From positions 474,300,052 through 474,364,051 of the forward strand of contig NC_056738.1 in assembly GCF_019279795.1 (NCBI RefSeq): 64,000 bases of DNA, given 5' to 3'. Under the pieces are notes generated by a model. It made no database searches, was not told the origin of the DNA, and saw only the letters and a program-made list of their open reading frames with translations. The DNA is from Protopterus annectens. Taxonomy: Eukaryota; Chordata; Ceratodontiformes; Protopteridae. Each line of letters starts with the position of its first letter. The stretch's first letter is position 1. The translations under genes were made by a program, and so were the position numbers. This document shows positions 21,890-32,626 of the stretch, piece by piece.

Positions 21890-23846
21890 TCATAGGCTCA
21901 GGTTTACTTCCGATGTATTGTTAGGATCTTACGAACCCTAGCCGCACATTCCTATGTTAGTTTTTAGTCTTTACTTTTTGTATGCAAATAACTGGACAAA
22001 GATATGTTGGGACATTTACCTGTTTCCCCTTATCCATGATTGACAGTGGTGCTTAATCTAGGGTGAATTTGGGTTAAGCATCCATTCATCCAAATTATGT
22101 ATGAATAGAGCAATAAAGATACTATGTTATATGTGGAATGGAAGACTATTCCACAGAAGTGGTATTCTCTGTGATACATACCTATCCCACCAACATGTTT
22201 TACTGACTTTATAAATGTAATTTAGATACTTTGAGTGAGGTATTTATCTTATTGGAATTGTGAATGTTTATTTGGTCTGACAGAATAGAGTCAGTTGAAG
22301 CTCTATACACGAGACACAGGTCATCTCTCAATAGCTTGTATGAGACTGAGAAGGAGGACAAGGTTTTGAGGTGTTCTGCATAGCTTTTTAGAGAGAAAGT
22401 GTTGTGGTTGTTCTAGATGTGACAAGTGTTTGGGCAGTTACATCCCAAAAGAGGCATTATACTTAAGGACTTAACAAGTGACAAGTACAGTGCAATGACC
22501 ACATCCCTAGCCTGGATGCAATAACTTTAGATATAAACTATGCAAAGAAAAAGACTTCCTTACGATAGTGGACACATACTGATTAAAGAGCATTTCTTTC
22601 TCAATATAGGTTCCCAGATCTCTAACTACAGTTTCATTTTTAGGAGTGTGTTGTTAATCTGATAGTTGCAAGGGAAGTCGTGCTTACCAAAGGGTAAGAT
22701 TATACCCTTCTTGGCATGCAGAGCAGACATGCTATTTGTTTGAGACAGGCCCGTGTGCTGGATTTTGATGTTCTATGGGAAGTTTATGATGATATCAAAT
22801 TTGTGGTCATTTGCAGACTGATTGAGCCACAAACCCTTAACATTTGCTTTGAGCTTCACAAATTAAATACCAAACAGTTGTGGCCCAATGACTGAACCCT
22901 GGGATACACTACTAATGACAGGTCTTTTGAAGGAGGTAGAGCCACCTACCCTAATTTTTCTGCTTCTTACAAAGGGACTGATATTTAGCTAGGAGAGTTT
23001 ATCTGTGACACTAGAAACTGGGATGGTGTTGAATACATTTATGAGGTCTACATATGTGGTATGCACTGTTTTCCCCTCGTTGATTGCTTCAGTAACTTTT
23101 TCAATGAAGACAATCAGGTTTAAGTTGTTAGGAAAATCCAAAGTGGGTTGGGTCGAGAGTCTGTAGGTCACCTATATCCTTATTTGTTTCAGGCTTATGG
23201 GTCTGTAATTACCTGAGTCCATTAAAGCCTGACTTTTATGCAAGGTAATGTCCATTGCTATTCTCCATTCATCTAGCTCAAAGCCAGTTTTGAAGCTTAT
23301 ATTGCTAGCTTCTGTAGGGGATCAGACAAGTCATGTTTCAAACTGACCATTAAGTAGACTGGTATGATATCTTGTCCTGTAAATGTAGTATACTTAGCCT
23401 TAAATAGCATTTTTGAACTTGTTCATGGGAATGGGAGGTGAAGTGGGTATGGGTATGTGATCTCAGAATACTTAAGGGGAAAGGTGGTAAAGTCTGAGTT
23501 AAATTTTTTCACTAGTAGGCTGGATATGTCCTTAAAGTTTAAGTATGTGAAATCATTTACTATTATTTCCACAGAGTGCTGGACATTGTTTCTGATTTTT
23601 AATAAAATTAAAGAAGGCTTTGTATCATTCACCTACATTGCTATTTTACCTCGTATCTGGCTTTGGTTGATTTGATAAGGGTTTGAAGTTCCTTTAGTTT
23701 AGTTTAGCAAGAATGTTTTTTGTATCTTAAGAGTTAGATTTATTTTGAAATCAATGATTATTTTTCTTTTTATTACAGAAATGGTTTATAATTGGATTCC
23801 AACAAATATAGATATCTATTTATATCTATATCTATCTCTCTCTCTC

Positions 23847-23893
<47 letters not shown>

Positions 23894-24595
23894 TTTTTTT
23901 TTCTTTTTTTTTTCTTTTTTAATTGGCATCATATTTATCTCTGAGGTGAACATATGTTGTATGCAGTTGTTTGAATGGGCATACAATTTGACAGTGAAAG
24001 ACTTACCATAAGCAGCAGGATAATTGAGATGGAAGGAGATTTTGTATCTAGCCAGGTCAACACTCACTTTTATTAGGTTAGCCTTTGCATAATCATTGAA
24101 TACTGAGGTACTGGCAGATACTTTAGGCTTCAGTTTTGTGGAGAATGTGTTTGAACTGTGACCTGGTTTTCCAGGAAGGAAGTTATAATTGGTGGAGAGC
24201 AAAGCTGCCATTTATTAGAAAGGATCAAGTCCAAGATTTTATCATCCCCTGGTTGGGATGCACACTAACTGGCCTAGAAAGTTTGCACTGAGAAAGTCCA
24301 GAAATCTCTTGGCATAAATGTTTGAAGATGTATACATTTCTCAGTTTATTATGTTTCCAAGGAGAATGATGTCTGACTTAGTACATAGGGGCTTCATACT
24401 AGTTAGGAGACACAGACCAAAGGTGGAAAAGAGAGGGTCTTATGGTTAGTTATGATATGATAGGGATTTCTGTTAATAGCAAGTTGGACATGAAGGAGTT
24501 CTAGGTCATTATCTTGTCTAATGAGTTTTGAGATTAGATGTTTTTAAGAATATTATGGGGGCACCACCATCTTCGGCTTATGTAGAGTAATATAA
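21890..24595 (-). mobile_element. CR1-like LINE, copy 3, strongly decayed
   Basis: Segment A is interrupted relative to B between GGCTCATGTAA (21,890) and AAACTAATTAATTAACAC (about 24,600). On the minus strand the insert begins with decayed endonuclease (ARRFLDFL-type block and LDLILSNK near 24,230-24,300). It continues with the linker (ANLIKVSVDLARYK at about 24,060) and RT (INEGKTVHTTYVDLINVFNT at about 23,050). It ends with one CR1 octamer (CTATGAAT, about 21,891-21,898) and the GGCTAGG/CTAGCC-type subterminal block. Its RT reading frames are broken throughout. It carries a TC/TG microsatellite at 23,832-23,887. Confidence 0.8.
23820..23912 (+). repeat. TATC/TC/TG microsatellite with T-rich run
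   Basis: (TATCTA)n, (TC)n and (TG)n to 23,887 followed by a T-rich run, inside CR1 copy 3. Confidence 0.85.
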
Positions 24596-24794
24596 TTTAA
24601 AGAAACTAATTAATTAACACAAATATACTTTCTTAAATATATGAAAACAGGTAGAGCTACCATCTTTACTAGGGTTAAAGAGCTGCAATAGCAATAAGAT
24701 TGATAAAGCAATGAAATGTATTACTGAGCAATTCACTGATAGAGAATGCCATTGTAAATTTAATTAAATACCTATTTAAGCTCAGTAAAATTGT

Positions 24795-25604
24795 TTAATT
24801 ACATCTCTGGGACAGGAATCTATCCCTCCAGCAAGTCCTATTTATTGTGGTGACAAGGTTTAGGTCCCTAGAGCGTGTAGCTCGGAGGGATTGGGATTTA
24901 TTTAGGTGTAGCATGTCCAACAGCTCTGGGTTTGACATAGCTTTATATGTTAGGAAAAGATCACCTCGGAGTAGGCGATATGCTATGGAGTAAAGCTGGA
25001 GTTTCTTGAGGTGGTCAGTGTAGGGCATTTGTTTGAGGCCAGTAATCCTCTTTGTGAGGTACTTCTCTGGCCTTTCCAGCTACTGCAGATGTCTTGTGAG
25101 GTACATTCCAAAAGGGGTGTTGTACTCTATAATGGGTCTAATGAGTGACGAGTAGATGGGAACAATGACCTCTTTTTTCCTGGATGAGAAACCTTTTATG
25201 ATGAGGTGTGCCATGTAGAAGGACTTCCTGACTACTGTGGTGATGTGACTATCAAAGGAGAGACTACTGTCCACCTGGGTCCCAAGGTCTCTTATCACAC
25301 ATTCAGTGTTAAGTAGATTGTTGCCTATGTGGTAGTTCATGGGTACAGAGTTTTTACCAAAGGGGATGACACTGCACTTTTTGGCATTGAGCTTGAGGCC
25401 ATGGCTCTGACAGCAGGCATCTGTCTCAGTGAGGCCCTTCTGTAGGATGTCCACAGCATTTGGGGACTTGACTATGGCTCCTAGTTTGCAGTCATCTGCG
25501 AACTTCATCAGCCAGAGGCCTTTTGTGTTAGCCTGTACTTCAGAGAAGTAGATACCAAACAGGAGAGGTCTCAGGATGGAACCCTGTGGCACTCCACTTG
25601 TCAC
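24795..25604 (-). pseudogene. CR1-like reverse transcriptase, FADD-containing part
   Basis: An unbroken 174-codon stretch (25,080-25,604) covers the catalytic FADD through the thumb region. After a stop at about 25,082 (the CAG of a Gln-Gln pair became TAG on this strand) the frame continues as LERPEKYLTKRITGLKQMPY to about 24,795. Compared with copies 1-3 it has few lesions and is probably the youngest minus-strand CR1 here. The upstream RT block at 25,714-26,028 lost part of the AFDTIPHSG motif to a short deletion. Confidence 0.85.
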
Positions 25605-25993
25605 TGCCTTGAGGTCAGATTTGGAGTCTACAACTTTTACAGTGTGGATTCTGTCAGTGAGCTAGTTGGCAACCCATGTTGTGACGAAAGGATTTATACC
25701 TAGTTTAGTGAGTTTAGCTATAATTCCAGAATGGGGGATGGTGTCGTTGGTCAAGATAGGCTGTGTGAACCACCTTACCCTCATTCACGGCTTTGGTGAC
25801 TGCCTCAAAGAAGTCGATCAAGTTCAGGAGGCATGATCTGCCTTTCACAAACCCAAACTGGGTGGGATCCAGAGTTTGGAGGTTACCAATGTCTTTGTTT
25901 ATGAGTTCCATGATGATACGTTCCATGGCCTTGCAGACCAGGCTCATCAGGCTAATAGGTCGATAGTTCCTGGGATCAGTGGTGGCTCCTCCT
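24800..25993 (-). mobile_element. CR1-like LINE, copy 4, internal RT fragment
   Basis: Only the RT and part of the C-terminal domain remain. On the minus strand it reads KGGATTDPRNYRPIS (about 25,990), GFVKGRSCLLNLIDFF, SGVPQGSILRPLLFGIYFSE, KFADDCKLGAIV (about 25,490), VIRDLGTQVDSSLSFD, SSLIRPIIEYNTPFGMYLTR, YRLLRGDLFLTYKAMS and NRTCWRDRFLSQR (about 24,810). Both the 5' portion and the 3' UTR with octamers are missing, which is unusual for a CR1 insertion. The right edge joins TA/CA-rich DNA also present in segment B, so the fragment lies within segment A. Confidence 0.88.
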
Positions 25994-26199
25994 TTGTATA
26001 TATATGTATATGTAAGATAGATACACACACACCCACATATATATGCATGAATGAGTCCCAGCAGTTAGCACTGATCGATGAAAGTGTCTGCATATGGTCA
26101 TGCTCTCCAAAACAGTATACAAGATTAGTAAATGGAAAATATTGGACTGAATTCACTGTGATTAACTGCCTGTTATTTTATCAAGCCATGTATAATCTA

Positions 26200-27098
26200 A
26201 ATTAAATATTTAAATCCTTGGAAATATTCACTATCAAAACAGTCCCTCTCTTGAGGTTGCACAGCACAGAAAAAATTCTTATTTTGCAATGGGACAGAAT
26301 TTCCTACACCACCCAATGTGGGTGCAAGTCTCCATTCCTTCACTCGTGAAATATACTTAACCTAAAGTGGCAGAGATGTAGAGAAGAGGGAGAAGGTGTT
26401 AAACACCCTCATCTAAAAGTGCCCAAAACAGTCAATAGACTATATACACAGTCCCAATTTAGCAAACTTTTTGACTATAGAAAAATTGCAACCTTTCTGT
26501 TTTAATAAAATTCCAATGTCAGCTGTTGCAGGCTACCATTATGCACACGTTTTCCTCCAGAACTACAGTAATATGAAATCATAGATACTTCAAAATCTTG
26601 TAGTCCCTGTAGAGCACACCAAGAATGAGAAAACATGGCTTATAAAATAGTCATTGCTATACTATGCTATACTATACTATAGTTATTAAACAAAATATTA
26701 ATGGTTTAGATGCTGATGGAAATTATTTTATTTTAAAACATCTAAGTTTATGTGATTTATATGACAGATGCTATATCAGAGAATGACAATACATGTAAAC
26801 TGAAAATGCATTACCAACTTGTTCAAGGTGCAAGATTACAAACATTAAAATAATCAAAAAATGCTAAATGTTTTATTGTCTTTTTTGCATAAAAGTGCAA
26901 AACTTCAAAATTATGGAGTATGAGGTATGCTACTGGAAACTGCTTTTTGCACATGGTTCACTTTATATTGTAATAGTGAGCAGTATTATGTTTTAGACTA
27001 CAGTATCATTCTAACAACTCATTTTGAATTCTCAGTGTAACGGAACTTTTTATGCTTTTTTACTGGCCATCACAGATAAAACATTGATTTTATAAACT
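26200..27098. other. Unassigned AT-rich DNA with dispersed repeats
   Basis: No gene is seen. 26,315-26,460 matches 12,570-12,720 and 26,480-26,700 matches 6945-7120, so this block combines two repeats found separately to the left. It also contains a short CTATACTATG-type tandem at about 26,658-26,690. Confidence 0.5.
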
Positions 27099-28559
27099 AA
27101 GGGTGGTATTAATAGTCATTACACGGATGCTGTTTAGGCTATCTGTGCTTTATGCAAATAAGCACAGCTAAGCAGCAATTCACAGAGGCCACTTACACTA
27201 ATACACAATGTCCACAAATAAGACTAAGCAGATGAATGCATAATGAAATGTAAATAAGGAATGATGTAACCCAGCATATGCTAATGAAGGGTTATCTCAC
27301 CTATTTGCAACTAGTAGTGATTTTTTTATTCCTTTTTGGCTGCACAGGTAAAGACATGGCATCTAGTTCCAGAACTATGGACCATGACATTCAGATTAGT
27401 GTTTCCTTTCTTGTAAAAAAAGCACAGATGATAATTAATGCATGCAGTGATATCTGTGGCCTATGCTATGTGGATGGTATGTGCTGCATTGCCTGCTGTC
27501 ATAATCATTCTCATCTTTAAATAATTCATTTATTTCAGAAGAGTTACTCACATTATTGTTTGTAAAAATCATACATGAGTGCTCATGGACTCCTGTTCAG
27601 TGATGTCATAAGTCATTATCTAAGTAATAATCACATTTTAATGGCTTTTCACAATAAATTATACTGAGGTAGTTTACCTAAGTTTGCACATTCTGAATGT
27701 TCTCAAGTTGTACAATTGGTAAGAACTGTTTATTCTATATTTAACAAGAGTTCATAAATTGCATTTGAATGAAAACGCATCAGACTTTTTTATATTATGC
27801 AATGTTTTCTCAGTTTAAAGTATGTTGTCCATTGAGGTACTATACATCAGATTATTTAATTTTGTCAAACACAATAAATTGTGACTTCAAAGACAAGAAT
27901 ATCATCATCTGCTCAGTTTTGAGGGTGAAATGGCAGCAGTGTTTATTTACATGGCAGGATCCCCATTTTAACCTGTAACTTTCTCATTACTGTGTTTGCA
28001 CAAAAACTTTCTTTATTACTCGTTTTAAGTTGTGGGTAACTACCAGCTGTAATAAAGGTAAAGCACAAAGCATTAGTGTTAATGACTATAGTCATATGTT
28101 ATGATATGCAGATTCATTCCCATAGTTCCATAAGGTTTTGAGGAGTACCATTACAGCAATAAAATGCAGACAGTTGGAATGTGTCCTGCAGACCCTTCCC
28201 ATCCTGTTTTCAATAACATATTCCTTTTTAGTTAAACATTGAAGTGTTTATAACTGTCATATTGTAAGCAGTAGAAATGTGAAACTTCAATCACAGTAGG
28301 TCAAGTTCAAATGGGTCACACTAATCTCCTAAAGATAAGATAGGTGATACTGGTAGTGATTTTGAAGAGGAGCTGTAATGAGAGCTGGATGGTGTTTTTT
28401 TCAAAGTTGTGACCTACTTGATGTGTAGGTGATCCTGCAGACACTGATCTGATTCTGATAGTGCTGCAGGACTGGGACCTTGAATGAGAGGTTCTGCTAG
28501 GTATAAATGAACACTGATGTGGCCTGAATAAAATCTATTGTGTTTGTTCCCTAGTGACT

Positions 28560-29406
28560 AATTACAGCACTTTCTTGAGAAGCACCTGTTGTCCCATGTG
28601 ATCTGCCCCTACATGTGTGGACAGTACCCCATCTGCTTTTCCTTCCAAGATTGACTCCTGCTTAAGTTTGGTAAGTCTTTTAGTGTACAAAATGGAAGAG
28701 GCCACAGATGCTTGGTGTGCCAGCATACTATGTATCAATGAGATCATACCATGCTGGAAATCCTCAATCATACCCAGGAGGATGATGACTGCTTCCAGCT
28801 GGCTCACTGTGGTAGTGCTCTGAGCCCTATCAATGTCACAGCACATTGGCTGCTGGGTAGCCAATGCTATACATGTTTCCTGGGGTAGCTATAACAAAAC
28901 TCCTGCTCCAAGCTCCCTTTGTAAAAGGTGTCACTATGAAGACTGTTACCTTGGAATGTTTGCCATTATCCTGAAAGTGTTCCTCTGGGATTGGAAATAT
29001 TGGTGTAGAACAGCTTGGGACCTACTCCTGTACAAATGTGAGTGTAACATCAGCATCTGCTTGACTTTGTGATGCATGGTCACTTCCTGTAGAGTTACTA
29101 ACATGTTGTGGCGTGTGAGATCCTGCCACTAAACTTGGGGACTGACTGCCACTTTCCTCAGGTTGCCTCATAAATATAACTATGTTATCATCCTCAACTT
29201 CAACAGCCACTCTGCTAATGATGCCCTCCAAATTTATTGGTATGATGAAGAAACTGTTTCTGCTGTTGACCCTTTAAAAATGATTTGAAAACATTACTAT
29301 TAAAGATGTAGCATACACATAGCAATTAAGGAAGCAATGGGGACACTTCTCCTGCACACAGCCTTCACTGTCAGTCTTTGCAGATGCAGACGGTTCACCT
29401 ATTAAT

Positions 29407-29464
<58 letters not shown>

Positions 29465-29985
29465 AGCCAACACTCCTGATCAGACAGTTGTTGTTGCTAC
29501 AGATGATGTTAGTAGTCAGTGTCCACACCACCTTTGATTACTGCAGTACCATCACCTTCTGTGCCATCAAATACAAGGATGAAGAGGAGGTATTCCTCAT
29601 CTGGTGTTAATGGGATAATTGTTGTAGCATCCCCTCAATACTGGTACAAGCAATTGCATTCTGCCTTGCATGCTTCTAGCACCTTCTACCATATCATTTT
29701 TCCCTCTTCTTGCACTGTGTTAATATGTAATTTCAGCCACCCACAGCATTAAGGTTCAGGATAACTTGATTCCAGGCTTTTGTCCTCAAAAGCTTGTTTT
29801 TGCAAATCTTTACTAAACAGATGTTTCCCATACGTCCTAAAGGCTGCCATGAGGTTGCAATTTTCCTCATGGCTGAATTTGCCCTTTCTCTGCATTGATC
29901 TCTTGTATTGTATCATTACTGCACATGAAAAAGAAAGGTCAGAATCATAGAAAAAACTTTTGATGTAATCATCAATCAAGTATTA
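28560..29985 (-). pseudogene. Harbinger-associated Myb/SANT-like protein (broken)
   Basis: On the minus strand, a candidate acceptor (TTTTCATGTGCAG, about 29,920) leads into RKGKFSHEENCNLMAAFRTY, with a loop-helix pattern like the first SANT helix. Then come NAVGG (about 29,750) and, in shifted frames, TVQEEGKMIW and PLTPDEEYLL (about 29,610), the conserved block after the SANT domain in these proteins. Further down are an acidic Ser-rich linker (VAVEVEDD, about 29,200) and a helical C-terminus (SQLEAVIILLGMIEDFQHGM, about 28,790). In active elements this protein helps the transposase bind DNA and enter the nucleus. Multiple frameshifts and stops are present. Confidence 0.6.
29407..29461 (+). 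repeat. CT/TA microsatellite
   Basis: (CT)n followed by (AT)n, within the SANT-like pseudogene. Confidence 0.9.
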
Positions 29986-31372
29986 TAACACAACAATGAA
30001 CACATGTCTGCCATCCTCCTACAGAAAAGCTAGGTAACCACATAATTATATAGACATGCAAAATGTCAGTCCAGTCAAGTAATGTTGTGCTGTACTAATA
30101 GCTGCTTTATCATAAATACATTCAGAACAGTAAATTAATCACTTTTTTACAGAAACATCCTTCCCTTAGCCAATTCCATTGTTGTGTATTCATAACACTG
30201 CAATTTTTCATTCTTAAGTGACACTCAGAAATCTTCATGGAAGGCCACATGCATGTTCAGCCAACAGAAATCCTTGCTACTTCAGTACTTCATAATTAAA
30301 GTTCATGTATTTACACAATCACTAAATGACACCAAAGTAATGATTTTTCTCAGTGATTATTAATCATTTCCATTACAGCTGTAATAATTTTCCACTTATA
30401 AATCACAGTTTTACACCATTCACTAAAGCCGTATTGATAATAAAGTCATTGTATCAGTAAAATAAAAAAAATTCTTCAAGGTAACTCACTAATTGTTCAT
30501 GATTTTGAAGTCTTTCACATTAAATTTCAATATTTGTATTATATTTTTCTTATATTAAGAAGCCTATAGTTCCCCAAGTCATTTGCTGCTTAACTTGAAA
30601 TAGCTTCTGTAGCTTACCTTGAACTAGCCTGAACCGTTTTTTAACTGATTGCTGCATTATTTTAAAATCTGCACTTAAAGTTACATTTTAGTCGAATTTG
30701 ATCGAAAGTTTGCTTGTTTGTTTGTTTAATTTAACTGTGGAGGCTGCCCACTAAAGTGTGCTAGCCTGTGTAACTAATTTATCACTGTTTCTGCATTTTC
30801 TGTGTGTTTCTACCAACAAAACAAAAAACCAAAAAATAATCCTTGTTTTCCCACCTTCCTTGACTAGTTTAGACCAGTTTACAGGCATTGCTGTATTCTG
30901 GGCTGTGGTGTAGTTCCTGTGTTGTCCATTACCTTACTTGGATAGAAGGAAGTTTCTTTGCTCACCAGTGGGAGTGGGGAGCCTTGAGCAGCCTACCTGT
31001 CCTTGGGGGAAGTGACCTCAGCACAAGAAGCTGTAGTAATTGGTTGTTTGGGACCATTTCCAGCTCTTTTGTAGTTCACTGTTTAAAATCCACGTTTGCA
31101 CGGCTTTGCGCGGTTGTGCGTATAGCGCAGCACCGGTTAAACAAGGTTAAACTTTTTCTGGCTCCGCCAAGTCTGTTCTTCAAATTTTCCCTTAAGGAAG
31201 CTCTACTGTTAGTATAACCAGACTACTCACTGTATTATAAGCCTAGCACTTGTTCTCAATACTTCTCTACTAAGTAAGCACTCTCGTACTAAGTAAAGCA
31301 CTACATCTACTTACCACCCCTGTGAATACCCACTTCCCTTAAAGGTATACCATTCCCTTATACTGTTCTAGC

Positions 31373-32626
31373 ATGTCGAGTGGTAGATTACTGGCGTCGT
31401 CTCCAGTTCAGCTGGTCAATCTGGGCATCTTGAGACAATGCTACAATTGTCTCATGTACACAGACAACCCTCTCCTCCTCCCAACAAACACAAATACATG
31501 TGAGAGATGCAACTATATAGCCAAACTGGAGACTGAACTCTCTCAACTCAGGACTGGCATGACCAGACAGGAGGAGATGGCAACCACACAGACAACAATC
31601 CCAGTCCCACATAGACCTACCACAACTGCAAACCAAACACATAAAAACACAAAGACATACTCGGAGGCTCTAATAAAAAACTTACCAAAACAACAGAGGC
31701 TCCCAAAGCAGACATCCAAAAATCCACCACCTCAAAACAAAACACATGCAACACATACTTTAATAAATCAGTGTGTCAACCAATCGCAGCCCTTAAGGCC
31801 AAACACCTTGCCTGATACACTAGTAATAGGTGACTCCATAGTCAGACACACTGATGTCCCACTGACCAGGCTGAACAAGGAGAAGGTGACTGTGAGCTGT
31901 CTATCGGGAGCTAGGATCCACCACATAACACACGCACTCAGGTCACTCCAAAGCAAGTACAAATATGACTCCGTCATTGTCCATGCTGGTGTGAATGACC
32001 TGAGATGTACCTCCCTGGACTACATGAAAAGAGACATAGGGGAGCTCTCCGATTATGTAGCCCAGGCTGGTATGACCCTGACCCTGAGCAGCATCTTGCC
32101 CTCACCAAGAATGATACCACAATACAAAGACAAGATGATCAGCTTTAACAATTGGCTCAAGTACTGGTGTCATTCTAAGGGGATCCAATGTCTGTTTGCC
32201 TGGGATGATATGTTGGACAAGCCACGCTGCTTCGCAAGGGATGGCTTACACCTGTCACCACTGGGCTTCTGGATATTGGCTAAGGCTCTTGCCACCCTCA
32301 TAGTGCCTTTTTTTAGGCAAGGCTCAAAAGACAAACCCACCTCCTTAGAAAACAAAAATGGAAAAAAACTAAGGGTAATGCTGCTCAACGCCAGAAGTCT
32401 AAATCTCAAGATGCAGGCACTTGATGCACTCCTCAGCATGGAGAACATCGACGTCTGTGCAGTAACTGAAACCTGGTTCAAGTCTCCTGAGAGCACCCCA
32501 GCGCTACCAGGCTATACCGCGTATCATGCTTTTCGGCCCCAAAACCCAGGCCGAACCACAAAGGGAGGGGGGACTGTCCATATTCGTAAAGGACACCCAC
32601 ACCTCCAGGTTAGTAGCAACACATGA
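31373..32626 (+). pseudogene. CR1 ORF1 esterase continuous with the endonuclease start
   Basis: The ATG at 31,373 opens 417 codons. Residues 23-46 hold C-x2-C...C-x2-C (C23, C26, C43, C46), followed by a predicted short coiled coil (IAKLETELSQLR) and a Gln/Pro-rich linker. Residues about 147-312 form an SGNH/GDSL esterase: LVIGDSIVRHTD, VIVHAGVNDLRC, FARDGLHLSPLGFW. Without a stop the frame runs through a Lys-rich linker into the endonuclease start (LLNARSLNLKMQALDALL, then VCAVTETWFKS). It goes off frame at about 32,570. ORF1 binds RNA in related elements, and CR1 ORF1 esterase domains are known. The unbroken ORF1-ORF2 junction is the unusual part. Confidence 0.88.

Larger units (their letters stand above)
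12900..26200. repeat. Segment A of an ancient three-copy duplication
   Basis: The non-inserted parts (12,900-13,239; 19,805-21,890; 24,595-24,800; about 25,995-26,120) line up in the same order and orientation with B (about 48,990-51,740) and partly with C (about 62,850-64,000). Examples: CAGCATGTTTTATATTTTAAAAAC-type core at 20,057/49,510/63,400; CAGGTTTCCATAAGAAATG at 20,188 beside CATAAATGTCCCACTTTCAGG at 49,646 and 63,550; and, for A and B, the blocks after 24,600 and 51,430 (ACTAATTAACACAAAT). Similarity by eye is moderate and was not computed. The breaks in A match the Ngaro and CR1 insertions described separately. Confidence 0.8.

Noticed and set aside
30600-31372. A host promoter or CpG island upstream of 31,373
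   Set aside because: The stretch precedes the CR1 ATG and is best read as that element's 5' UTR; it is not CpG-dense except for a short patch near 31,090-31,140.
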